A stretch of DNA of 64,000 nt from Beta vulgaris subsp. vulgaris (lineage: Eukaryota > Streptophyta > Magnoliopsida > Caryophyllales > Amaranthaceae): positions 58,162,622-58,226,621 of the forward strand of contig NC_079202.1 in assembly GCF_026745355.1 (NCBI RefSeq). Direction: 5' to 3'. The notes below the pieces were generated by a model. It was not told the origin of the DNA. It did not search any database and saw only the letters and a list, made by a program, of their open reading frames with translations. The position numbers were made by a program, and so were the translations under genes. Below are positions 24,016 to 35,689 of this stretch, in pieces (positions within the stretch are counted from its first letter, which is position 1; the number at the start of each line of letters is the position of its first letter).

Positions 24016-24968
24016 TAGAGCTGTCAATTAAGTTACTCGAATCGGGTTCAGGTCGGGTCATCTCAGGTTTCGGGTCATGTTCGGTCTGGTCGTGTCATGT
24101 CATTAAATCAAACAGGTCGGGAACAGTCATAAATTCGGTCAGGTCTGTCTCGGTTCATTTCTTCTTTCGGGTTCGGTCGGGTTCACCGCGGTCATCTTTC
24201 GTGATTATGTGGTGTCGGGTCGGGTTTATAGCAGGTTTGTAGCAGGTGTTTTCAGGTTCAGCTCATGCATGGGTCAGATACTTATCAGGTGAGGACAATA
24301 GTGATTTGGGTCAGGTTCGAGTCGGGTTCAGGTTGGTAGTTATCGGGTTATACCATACTTGGTTTCATGTGACTTTCGGGTCGCTTCGAGTACGGAACAG
24401 GTCATGAATTTTGTGTGGCGTTGCTTCAAAATTTGTATCATTATTTAAGATTTCATTGAAAATCAATGCTTGAATAATTCATCTAGTTATATGCCTTTTT
24501 ATAGTAGTGTTAGTTTATGATTTATGTTACTATGTCGTGAAATTAATGACAACTCGAGTTATCAACAATCAACAAGTCGGGTAAAATCGGATAACATGTA
24601 GAACCAAGTCGAGTAAAATAATGTATCGGGTCACAACAGGTCTAGTAAAATCAGGTAACGTGTCGCAACATGTCGGGTTAATGATAAGTTACGTCGAGTT
24701 ATAATCAGTTTCAGGTCCTAATTAGATCAGGTGTCGAATCAGGTTCATATCGTTGTAGGTCGGGTCATTTCAGTTATCGGTCTTTTTTGTGCGGGTATCA
24801 GTTCAGGTCATAGAGTATCGGGTCAAGAACATGTATCAGTTATTATCAGGTCGGGTACAAGTCAGGTTTCAGGTGATCTGTTTTGCCAAAATTTCAGGTG
24901 CAAGTCAGTTACAGGTCATTACAGGTTCAGGTCGGATTATCAGATCAGGTCATTTTTTGACAGCTCTA
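24016..24968. mobile_element. hAT-type MITE built from degenerate cgggtcaggt units
   Basis: The termini TAGAGCTGTCAA and TTGACAGCTCTA are perfect inverted repeats, flanked by an exact 8-base duplication gctgaagt (24008-24015 and 24969-24976). This places it in the hAT superfamily. The 953-base interior is a string of diverged tcgggtc, caggtca and cgggttcagg units, so reading frames in it are low-complexity. It is related in style to the elements at 43010 and 15490. Confidence 0.82.
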
Positions 24969-25555
24969 GCTGAAGTATTACAATCATTAATAAAGAAAGT
25001 GGACTGGCTCGTCAATTTGATCACATATAAGAATAACCAAATCTTTCTTTTGTTAGGCCTATAGTGCCTAAGCATTGACCAAGCACTACAGGCTTGGCTC
25101 GTGCATAATTCGTACTTGCCATACTTAAAGCGAAGGCTCAATCATGACATAGGCTCTAAGTGCATTATGTTTTTGTGGTTGTATCTTGCCAAAGTTTGAG
25201 CCTTGTGTTGAGCCTTGTGTTGAGCCATGAAACTTTGGCTAAACTGACCATGTGTAGTATAATATCGAGTTTTTTTCCTTGTTGGGTCTAACATATTTCA
25301 GATAGGTCAATCTAATACCATTTTATATACGTCATGATATGTCAAAATAGGATAAATATGAAACATAGGTAAAGAGAGTATGTAGGATAAAAACATTGGA
25401 AGCGTCTCGTAGGCACCCTTTTCTTCAAGTCCGAAGACTAAAGCTTTCATAGGAAGTGAACAAAGTCTAACTAGGCTCGTTGGAAGCGGTAGGTCGACTA
25501 CCAGCAACAAGAATGGAATCTTTTGAGCCTTCAATTCTTCTTGCCTACATTTAGG

Positions 25556-25720
25556 ATGGAAAGAGAACATCCCAAGGACGAGTGCTTCAAGTTAGTGAGA
25601 TATCCAAATTGGTTCAAAAACCCTAAGGGAAAACCAAACCAGAGACAGGTTGTAAATGTGACAAGGGAAGGAAGTCTCTATGCAGGAAAACCCTCTAGAC
25701 TTTGGAAATCAACAAGGTGA
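25556..25720 (+). pseudogene. Ty1/copia gag fragment next to a zinc knuckle
   Basis: The frame reads MEREHPKDECFKLVRYPNWF followed by KNPKGK, which matches the C-terminal part of the CCHC zinc knuckle and its flank in plant copia Gag proteins (GHPKEECFKLVGYPDW-like). The upstream cysteines of the knuckle are in another frame. No pol, integrase or LTR was identified nearby, so this is an old scrap. Confidence 0.55.
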
Positions 25721-26063
25721 AAACAGTGGAGTGAAACTCGAGTCAACTTACTTAAAATATGATATTTTTCTTGGAAATTAGACTTTACGAGTGACTTAAA
25801 CACATGAAATATATTGTTGTGTTAACAAAAATATCATAAATACTTTTTGTAAGATAAGATAAATATCTCTTGCAAGTGGGGGAAATTTGGGGATCCCATT
25901 TTGTAAGGGGTAAAAATTGAACCCTTGTCACAAGGGTAAAGGAGGATCTCCAACCAACTAAATTAATGTTGATTTTTTAGTCGTAAAAAACTTCCTCTCA
26001 GATAAAGGTCATAATATTAGAAGTATATAACTAATAGAGTAATTAAAAATATGAAACCTAATA

Positions 26064-26157
26064 CTTCTTTCTCTCTTCTGAAATAAATGAAACGCTTCTT
26101 TTAAAAACCTCTCACATAAAAGAGAGAAGTGTTTCATTTATTTCAGAACGAAGGAAT
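26064..26157. mobile_element. Short Stowaway-like MITE
   Basis: The left end cttctttctctcttctgaaa and an internal arm aataaatgaaacgctt pair with agtgtttcatttatttcaga and gaacgaaggaat on the right, and TA flanks both ends. It is about 94 bases and folds into one hairpin. Confidence 0.55.
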
Positions 26158-27974
26158 TATAATTGTTATACAGAAGTAATAGCAATTTGCACACCATATT
26201 ACTACCGTTCTACTAACACTGGTAAATAAATCAATTGTAATCTCCCGTAAATTTTTGAATTTTATAAATGCATTTTAATTTATTTTATATATATTTTAAT
26301 GTTTAAATGATTTATTTCTTAAAAGGTTGACTTTTAAGTAGTCAAATATTTTATGTAGTCATACTTTGAAAATTATTTAAATAGCTTAAAATATTTTTCG
26401 ATTTAGTAAAAGGATTTTTAATTGGGTTGGAGTGTAGCATCCCGACAATTCTCTATTTTTCAAAATATTTTTTTAATATAAAACTTAGAGAATTATCAAA
26501 ATTTTATCGCCCGTGTGATAACGTATCGGCTTATTCAAAATTTTACAGCGGAAAACATGATAAATAAACTTTAGAAATAATATTAGTCAATTAAAAAGTC
26601 AACTCTAAAAGTCAAACCAACAAAAGTCAAAGTCAACATCAAAAGTCAATGTCAACGACAATAGTCAAAGTTAACTATGAAAAGTGAAAAGTCAAATATA
26701 ATAAATAATCAACACGGGCTCTCCAATCCCGAACCCATGATGCATCATTTTCAAACCTGTAAATGAGGATGCACTTTGATCCCTAGAGACTGCTCACCAA
26801 ATGGGTCATCACATGATCAATAAGGCATAACCATGATCAATATATACACACAAAATATGTAATCAGCAAAGCTGGGTACTACATAAATAAATAAATAAAC
26901 AATCATAATATGATACTAGTAAATAATAATAAAAAAAATATTACACACTACTTCTACTAAACTAAACTTCACAATTAATAGATTAATTAATTTAGATGGA
27001 ATAAACAATGGAACGAGTTGTCTAAACCAAAACCAGTCTTCAATCTAGAAGACGAAATACGGACGCGACTCCGTATTCCCCTGACCTACGATATATGTTC
27101 TATAATAATAATAAAAAGTTAGTCAAATTTATTTAAAAAATGATAATTTTGATAACCAACAACTAAGATGTGAAATTAAAATCACTTAAAAAAAAACTGA
27201 AAACTAAAAACAAAATACGGTAACAAGCAAACTTCTAAATCTTTTAAATTTTGCAATCCAATTTTTTTAAATAAAATAAAAATATAAAAAATAAAATTCT
27301 ACATTTTTTTCCATAATTTTTCTATAAAATAAAAAACTAAAAAAAAAAAAAGAAATTCTCCCCCTTCCCTCCCACAACAAAATCAGATCCTTTACAGTCA
27401 CACCCAATCCACACGCTCTCTCAAATTCTGTTATTTCCTCCTGCAATTCTGTTACTCTTCACGCGCCTTGTCTCAACCGTTTTAATTACACGCGCTCCAC
27501 CACACTCTAAAACCCTCCTTAAACCCACGCGCGTCACTCCACGCGCCTTCTTTCATATTTTCTCTCTCCTCCCAAACTCTCTTCTCTTTGTCCAGAAACC
27601 TCCCCCCAAAATTTTGATTCTCTTTCTCTCTCTAAAATCCTAATCATTTCTAATTCTTTTCCACAACACCACTAATGTCTGCTATATTAATTCCATCACT
27701 CAATTTTTTTTACCTCAGAATCTCACTTTTTAGGAGAGAGAAGAAAACAACAAAAACAACCCCATGTGTGTTTGTATAATTTCTTAACAAAATTTGATTT
27801 GGGGTTTTTTTTCTGTTATGGGTTTTTAATTTTGGTTCAGAAATGAGCTAAATTTTTTGGTATTAATAGAGAGAGAGAAAAAACCCAACAAACACTTTCA
27901 TCTCTGATTTTTTTACTCTTCTTTCTCTCTCTTTTTCTGGTAAAATTTTTGTGTTATCAAGTTTTACAGAGAAG

Positions 27975-30900
27975 ATGGAGATTGAAGTGGGTTGTTTTTA
28001 CAAACTTGATCATTCTAAGTTACCTTCTTCAACTGAATTTCCAGCTTCATTGAGCTCAATTAAAGCTGTTCTGGTAGATTTTTCAGCATTTTAATCTCAT
28101 GTATATGGATTATTATGAGATGGGTTTTGTTCTTAGTTTAATTTTCTAATGTGGGTTATTTTCTGGTTGAATTTTCAGGTTGATAATAAAAGTGATGAAG
28201 ATGTAACAGTGGTTTTTCCAAGTAATGATTCTGTTAAAAGTTTTTTTAGGAGTGCGAAAGAAAATGGATTAGTTCAGCCTAAATTGGATGAGAAATTTGT
28301 CATGGGTTTGAATGTGGGTAAAAAATTACTCACCCAGAAAATTTCATTTGATGATTTTACTGCTCAAAGAGGAAATATAAATTTCTGGGTTGTTCTTGAT
28401 GATGATGATGATGTTCATGATGGTGTTGATGATGATGATGAAGATTATCATCATATGTCTAATGGAGGGTTGGAAATCACATGGGAAAAGCGTCGAAGAA
28501 CGACATTACATGGAAAACAAAGAACATATCGTCGCAAAAAGATAAACATATTGAAATGCATGGTGAAAGGTGAAGCATCAATGGCGGAAGATGATGATGA
28601 TGTTGGAGAAGACAAAGAAATTCCAGAAAAGACTAGAACACTTAGGAAACGAAAATGTCAATTTAAAGGGGTGAAATATGGTGAAATCAAGAAGAAGAAA
28701 AAACAGATTAAAGAAATTCCTGAGAAAAAGTTTAAAGATCTTCAACATAGATGGACTCTTGAGAGGTACAATTAGTAATTATTTTATTATTTTAATTGGT
28801 TTTTAGTAGATTATATTAATATGGTATGTTATATTGTTATGTACTTTTATTTTGTACTTGTAGTTGAATATATAATCCAGTTTTTGTTGTTAAAAAAAAA
28901 TGAAGTGATGGAGTTTTTTTTTTGTTTTTTGGGTTGTACTTGATTTTTGTTGTTTGTTATATTAAGGTATAAGCTGGCAGAAAAGAATATGCTAAAGATT
29001 TTGAAGGAAAAAGGAGCAGGACCCGGGAACCCGATTTTACGACCCGATTTGAGGAGCGAGGCACGAAAAATGATCGGTGATACGGGTCTTTTGGACCATT
29101 TGCTTAAGCATATGGCAGGGAAGTTAGCTCCTGGTGGTAAGGAGAGGTTTCGCCGTCGACATAACCCGGAAGGTGCAATGGAGTATTGGCTAGAGAATGC
29201 TGATTTGATTGAGATCCGGAAGCAAGCGGGTGTTGAAGACCCGTATTGGGTACCGCCACCGGGTTGGCAACCCGGGGATTGCCCGAACCAAGACCCGGTT
29301 TGTGGTATGCAACTTAAGGAGCTTAAGGATCAAGTTGCTCACATGAGGAGGTAATAATTATAATAACCCAATTGGCATGCATGCGTGAAAATTGTAAGGG
29401 TGTAGATTAAAATGAAACGAAAGGAGTAGTAGTGTGTTAATTTCATAATGTTACCATATGATTGTTCATGTGATTTGTGTCGAAAGGAGTAGTAGTGTGT
29501 TAATTTCATAATGTTACCATATGATTATTTATGTGATTTGTGTCTTAATTTAATTTAGTGGCTTTTATGAGCAGAGAATTGGAAATGCTCCTATGCAAGG
29601 AGAAAGAAAACAATCTGAAGAAATTAAATGTTGCTCCTATAAGTATACAAGGATCATTAAACCCACTCAAGGTAATTAATGATCATTCAGTTATACTTGA
29701 TTAAGATATGAACTAACCTGTATCTAATTAGTCCTTAATCATATATAAATAGAGTTGTATTTCTTTTTTGGCAGGCATTACATGATGAACTAATGAAGAA
29801 AAAATCCCTTATTGAGAAACAACTGTTGGATATCTCCAAGTCCTATTTTGGAATGGAGGTAATTAACAAACTACTATCATTAATTAGTTTGGATTAACTT
29901 AGACATATCAGTTTAAAGATTCCATGTACTTTTCATCTTGTGTGTATATAATCTTATATATATAAATATTATATGCAAGTTATGCAACCTTAAAGTGGCC
30001 AAAATATGTTGCTAATCAATGTTTAATTTTCATTCTGCTGCACTACTCCAGAATTTTTTGACTGATTTTCTAGCCTTATTACTGAAACTTTTTTGGTTAC
30101 ATGTAAACTGTAAAGTAGTAGTTGCTCAAACTTGCACAAATATAGGCTCATAAAGTAGTGTGATATGGCAATGAAGGAAAATGTGATTGTTGTATTTACT
30201 GCCACGTGGCGCTCTCATCAGGGAGTTTTAGTTCATGTAGTCTATGTACAATAAAAAATTTAGAAATTGCGTAGCGTAGCGTTTGATCCCAAGACCTCAA
30301 GTACATATAGTAAAGTCTAAACCACTAGGCTAAGTTGTATTTAATGTTATTATCATAAAGTATTATATTAATAAATGATTTTTTCTTACCCAGGACATAG
30401 CCCGGACCTAATGACTAGTTTAGAGCTAAAAATTGTACTTGTTGATAATTAATATGCTCCTTAATTAAGAATTTGTGATTAAGGTGAGGTACATACTTTA
30501 TGTGAAATTGATTTTCAGGTTGAGATAGGGAGGATAAAGGAATCATTTGCTGAACAAAAGGAGGGTAAAGATGATGAATTTGCACAAGAAGACAATACCA
30601 AAAGAACAGTTGCAATTAATGAACCTGAAATTTCACAAGACAAAGAAGATCAGCAACACAAAAAATTATCAGTAGCAGAAAACAGGAGACAAAAACTGAA
30701 GAGTGGATTCAGAATCTGCAAACCTCAGGGAACTTTTCTTTGGCCTTCTCAAATGGATTCCACTTCTTCTACTTGTTCTAAACTTGTGTTACATTTTGAT
30801 GATCTTATAGGCTACCCTACACCACCTTCTGTTTGTTCCTCCTCTTGTAAGCCACCTTCCTTTATGTCTCTACCACCACCACCACCACCACCTCCATGTT

Positions 30901-31109
30901 GTCATCAGCCGTCGTCGCCTCGGGTGAAAAAACCCGTTGCAACAAGGGCTGCTCTTACACTTAACTTCTCCATTGCCACTATTAGAGGATCAACCACTAT
31001 TGACAGTATTTCTAGCCCTACTACTACTACTGTTTCTGGGTGTAGTAGTACTATTCATCACACTTTTGTTCCTGATCTTAATGAAGTTCCCATGTCTTCC
31101 TTAACTTGA
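27975..31109 (+). CDS. DYAD / SWITCH1 / AMEIOTIC1 meiotic protein
   Basis: Six exons: 27975-28073, 28179-28765, 28967-29350, 29575-29671, 29775-29858 and 30519-31109; 613 residues. The N-terminus has the family signature VGCFYKLDHSKLP. An Asp-rich stretch (DDDDD near 125-145) and basic KKKKK clusters follow. The DYAD domain spans residues 229-357 (IGDTGLLDHLLKH, FRRRHNPEGAMEYWLENADL, DPYWVPPPGW). A coiled coil follows around 350-425. The last exon holds the conserved GFRICKPQGTFLWP block (about 480-493), a run of eight prolines and the end PDLNEVPMSSLT. In Arabidopsis, rice and maize this family controls entry into meiosis and protects meiotic cohesin. Retention of the C-terminal block makes this the better SWI1 orthologue of the pair here. 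An upstream first exon cannot be excluded, since tttacag immediately before the ATG is a possible acceptor. Confidence 0.9.
30203..30415 (+). mobile_element. Helitron-like 3' end in DYAD intron 5
   Basis: This copy runs from gccacgtggcgctctcatca to gcccggacctaatgaCTAGt, preceded by a weak GC-rich hairpin (ccaggacatagcccgg). It is homologous over about 215 bases to the inverted copy at 7396-7618. The shared end CTAG followed by T is the Helitron 3' signature. It sits inside the last intron without disturbing the splice sites. Confidence 0.5.
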
Positions 31110-31496
31110 TCAATGAATAGCCCTTTTAATCTAGGTTCATAATACCTTAGTTACTTGGTTGGTATATAGATGAAAAAGATATTCCAAAGTTTAGGTTAAG
31201 AAATCACTATATAGTATACATTAATAAAGTTTACACTTTTGGTTAAAGTTTGGTGTTTCAAGATTTAGTTTTGTCAGAAGATGGAGTTGTAATAGATCAT
31301 GCAATTAAACACTATATATATATAGTGTAAGAAAATTCATTTTATGGTTCACATGAATGGAATTATAGAACTTGGAAAATATGATTAGCACAGTGAATTT
31401 TGTTTGCCTTGTAGTTTTGTTGCATGTGATATTATTAGCCAGTTTAACTATGAATTATGATGCATTACAGAAAGTATCATATCATCATCATCGGTA

Positions 31497-31861
31497 CTCT
31501 ATCCGTCTCATTTTATAATTCCCATATTTTGGATGTTCCAAAATTTTGTTTACATTTTCTCTTGTTTCCATTTTTGAACATCACTTGCTCTTTCTCACTT
31601 TTCACATTTTCATATGGATTTTTGACACCCTCATTTAATGTTCTTCAACTCTCATTGGTTGCGTATAATAAAAAATATTTTTTTACCGTCTCTCTCCTCT
31701 TTTTCACATGCCCACATATCTAATGTTCTCATTTTTTTCATTTGTTTAGGATAATAATTCCAAAAAAGATCGTAAATCTCAATACAAGTACATAATAATT
31801 ATTGTTTCCTTAATTCCCGTGCCCAAAATGAAACGGAAACTATAAATTGAGACGGAAGGAG
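31497..31861. mobile_element. Stowaway MITE
   Basis: The left end ctctatccgtctcattttat pairs with ctataaattgagacggaagg at the right end. TA flanks both sides (31495-31496 and 31862-31863). Confidence 0.7.
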
Positions 31862-31978
31862 TAATTACCAAATAGGGTATTAAATGAATGAACTTTATCA
31901 CTTCTCTTAATTTAATTGTGGCCAGAACTCTATGTAGATTTGACCATATTTGACATTTATTTTTTCCTGCATATACTA

Positions 31979-32312
31979 TTCCCTCCGTCCTAAAATATAG
32001 TTCTCATTTCCATTTTGAGTGTCCCAAAATATAGTTCCCATTTCCTTATTTAGTTCCACATTTTTCCGTAATTTGTCTAGAAAAAACGTATCCCATCATG
32101 TATTTGCTTCTTGAATTTTGTTTTTTCCTTTGTTTATTCAACCAAAATGTTGCAATTAATGCTCTTTCACCAATTATTCTCCATTCTCTCTCCGAAAATC
32201 ATCTTTTCCCATACAACATTTATTTAGATAAACAAAAAATCTTTACTATCCTTACTTGCATAAATTACCGTGAAAAAGAGAAAATGGGAACTATATTTTG
32301 AGACGGAGGGAG
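31979..32312. mobile_element. Stowaway MITE
   Basis: The left end ttccctccgtcctaaaatat pairs with actatattttgagacggagg at the right end, flanked by TA (31977-31978 and 32313-32314). The 67-codon frame inside is not a gene. Confidence 0.75.
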
Positions 32313-32385
32313 TAGTTATTTATGACTTTTTTTTTGTCCCTCATTAATTGTCACCAAAAGAACAAATACAATCTTAGTGCATTAA

Positions 32386-32766
32386 GGTTGTGTTTGGGAA
32401 TGATGAATTCATTTCAATTGCTTGATTTAAAATGCAGGATTTTAAATTCTTGAATCCAAATCCAAATACTCTTGTTTGGGAAAACCTAATAAATTCAGAT
32501 TAGTAGGTGGAGGGAGAGAAAGAGTGATAGTGTGGGGTTTTTAAAAGGGGGAGGGGAGAGAGAAAGTGATAGATGTTTTGAGAAGTAAGCTAAGTAATTT
32601 CAAATGACAAGAAAAATCACATCATTTCAATTTCCTCATTTAATGGGCTTTCCTCAATAAATCTTGAATTTGTGACAAATTCTGAATTTCAAATTCATAC
32701 TCATCCAAACAATGGAATTGATCAATTCCAGAATTTGAAATGTAATTCACCTATCCAAACATACCA
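32386..32766. mobile_element. MITE with gtttgg/ccaaac termini
   Basis: The left end ggttgtgtttgggaatgatg and right end cacctatccaaacatacc are inverted matches. Internal segments also pair, such as aattcatttcaattgc with gaatttgaaatgtaatt. The size of about 380 bases and the absence of coding fit a non-autonomous TIR element, possibly hAT or PIF-like. Target duplication was not resolved. Confidence 0.5.
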
Positions 32767-33220
32767 TAAAGTGATTCATATCTTCACCATAATTCATCAG
32801 AATGATGCGAAAAGCTAAGAATTAGGATCAATGAATATAAGAGTGATTTGACAAAATTATTAATCAATTGAAAGATACTGTATATGTAAATATATAAATA
32901 GACCACTATTATCGATTAGCTTGGTATCTAGTATATCTATTAATACTCCTTATACAACTTTAAAGTGAAGCACATCTCATAAATTAGATCTATATATACT
33001 CATCATTTTTAAAATTAACTCACAATAATGTTAATCATAAGTATAAAGGTTATATGAGTTATGAATAAGAATTCATAAATTTGTTATTAATCATTTACTC
33101 GGAACTCCAACTTCCATACTTCACTCTTTTTACAGAAACTTATGAATACTAGTAAGATTTTGCAAGGGTTATTATTGTAATTAATTAAGAAAATGAATGA
33201 TACTTAAGTTACTATATTAT

Positions 33221-33923
33221 GTTTGGCAAAACTAGCAGTTCTAATAGCAGTTAGCGGTTGCAGTAGATGTAGCTGTTGGGGCCTGGGGGTAGCTGCTAGC
33301 TGTCTACTAGTAGCTGTCAGCGATCAACGATTAAATTAGTTGTTTAATTAGAAGTGTTTGGCAAAAGTAGCTGCTGAAATTATAAAAGACAGTACATGAC
33401 ATTTATTTTTAATATGAAATGAACTAAAACAATTTCATATGTTCGTTCAATACTTAAATTCAATATTTATTTTTTCAAACAAGTTATACAAAAAGGAGTA
33501 TACGGATTTAAGCTGCTCAAAGAAATGTATAAATCTAAGAAAATTCAACTCTTGAAAAATGTATATTACCAATTTTAAATAAAATACCTGCAAAATATCT
33601 TATCTTTAAAATAAATATGTAAATACATCTCTACTACTGTAAAATAAACATTTTATTACCATAAAATAAAACAATTAATAAACAGTAAAAGGAAAAATAA
33701 AATAAAAAATATTGGTTAATAATTCTACCTTATGCTATTATATAGTCCTTATTTGTTAGACCGCTACCTCTAAATCTCAAACGTTACTTGTACTCATAAT
33801 CTACTCCAACGACTACCTGTTACTATAACCACTATCTTATCAAACACTCATAATTTTCTTAAATAACATTTTAATCTTGTCCAACCGCTAACTGCTACCT
33901 CAAATGCTAGTGTCAAACGGAGC
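33221..33923. mobile_element. MITE with agcagttagcggttg termini
   Basis: The left end gtttggcaaaactagcagtt and following agcagttagcggttg pair with caaccgctaactgctacc and ctagtgtcaaacggagcc on the right. The interior is AT-rich and non-coding. It is probably a hAT-like non-autonomous element about 0.7 kb long. Confidence 0.55.
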
Positions 33924-34301
33924 CGAAAAGTAATTTAAGCAGATGAAGACCATGAAAGTCATACAAGAAAAGCTTATATAATTAACAATTTACAGTAACA
34001 ATAATAAAGGCAACGAATCGCAGGAAGCCACGTTGTAATTTGTACTCTAACTCCTCTCTCTCATGAATCATGAATCCTGATCATTGATGACCCAAAAAGG
34101 TAAAAAATTTGAAATTCCCGCTTTCTGTCTTACATACACACGCAGGCAGTGGCGCAGTGCCCCGCCCACAAACTCTGCAACCTTCCTATAATATTGCCAG
34201 TTGCCCACTCATCCCAAACACACATCAGACATCACACACCAACATACTTACATCCACTAAAATCATCATTATTCATTCATTAATGTGCAATTTATTTCAT
34301 A

Positions 34302-34816
34302 CTTCATCCGTCCAATAATATAGTGTCTATTTCATTTTTGGTGGTCAAACTTTAAAATCTTTAACCGAATATTCTCATTTGTATATATAAAAAAACATAT
34401 TCATGTAGGATCTTGTTAGATTCGTCTCAATGTGTAGTTTCATAATATCAACTTTTTATACTTCCTCCGTTCCGTTTTAAATGAAACGTTTGTTTTTTCA
34501 CGCAACCCAACGCGCTTCTTTAGTCATTAATATGTTTAGTTGTGTACACGTAAAAAATATAAAAAAGTTATAATTTGATAGTATGCATCGAGACGAATCT
34601 AACAAGATCCTACTTGACTATGTTTTTCTTTATATAATAGAGATAAATTGGAGTTAAAATTGATCAATGAATAGTGTCATTTCATCCAATGTTTCATTTA
34701 AAACAGAACGGAGGAAGTATTTTTTATTAATAAGGAATTGAAGATATTAAAGGTCAAAGTTACGTTTTGGAGACCATGAAAAAAGAAATAAGCACTATAT
34801 TATGGGACGGAGGGAG
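34302..34816. mobile_element. Stowaway MITE with a second MITE nested inside
   Basis: The outer element starts cttcatccgtccaataatat and ends with the inverted match atattatgggacggagggag, with TA on both sides. A different Stowaway sits inside it at 34461-34717 and separates the two halves of the outer internal sequence. Confidence 0.72.
34461..34717. mobile_element. Nested Stowaway MITE
   Basis: The ends cttcctccgttccgttttaa and ttaaaacagaacggaggaag are near-perfect inverted repeats, flanked by TA. It contains cgagacgaatctaacaagat, a motif shared with other MITEs in the window (8.7 kb; a variant near 37.8 kb). Confidence 0.75.
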
Positions 34817-35689
34817 TATCATATTTATTTCAATATTTAACATTAGGTACAAATATCAAGAATTATTAAAAAAGACAGTCTAATTTTAATATAAAAGTAG
34901 ACCTAGTCACTAAATGGATTAAATTAGTCATCGAAAAAAATTAACCTAATCACTGTGGGATAATTCTCTTTTTAATATTGGGCCTACCATTGCCTAATTT
35001 TCATTTAAGAATAGGTGATTTCTTACAAGACAAACTCTACAAACATTCTAATTCAATGTTTAATTTTAAAAGATTTGGATACAACCAACCATCACTCTAT
35101 TATATTTTACCTGTACTATTTTGACGTGTATTAAATATAGAAGTACCTATTTTATGTTACCAAATCAATATGGTAATTCTTTAGTAAAACATCATTAAAA
35201 ATTGATATTATAAAATATATATGGAGATGAAATTCGATGCAGTATATATAGCAACATCTATATTAATATAGTAAGATAATATGGTCAAAGTAAAACATGT
35301 AATTAATGTTAAAATCGAGATTATGAAAGTAAATAAAAATGAAATGAGTATTACTACGATATTGTGAGCCAACAATTTGTTGGATGGTTAGGTACGGTAC
35401 AGAACAAAATGTCACAATACAATCTTACGTTACCTTAATTCTATTACTACTAGCTTTACATGCACGCAATGCGTGCGATAGCGTGTGATAGCTTATGAAA
35501 TAGAAAATGAAATTAATTGGGTAGAAAATTGTCTTTACATTTTATTTTCATAAAAAAACTATGAATTTTTTCCTTGAATAATGCAAAAGTGGATTTTAAT
35601 TCCCAAAATATGCCCAAAAAAAAAATTCCCTGCGTACCGTCTACGTAGGACGACACGCGAGAAACTGATTTTTTTTTGTTTTTGCCCAC

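Larger units (their letters stand above)
23029..27974. other. Intergenic region between first GATA gene and DYAD gene
   Basis: No gene is seen. It holds the GATA 3' UTR (to about 23300), a hAT MITE (24016-24968), a copia gag scrap (25556-25720), a short Stowaway MITE (26064-26157) and unclassified AT-rich DNA. From about 27350 on, the strand becomes C/T-rich (tctctct and cccaaac runs), as expected of the promoter and leader of the DYAD gene. Confidence 0.55.

Noticed and set aside
24006..25064. Short frames encoding Ser/Gly/Arg-rich peptides
   Set aside because: They lie in the gggtc-unit interior of a hAT MITE and reflect its repeat composition.
34109..34318. 69-codon frame in the MITE-rich region
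   Set aside because: No signal peptide or family motif and it runs into a Stowaway element; not supported as a gene.
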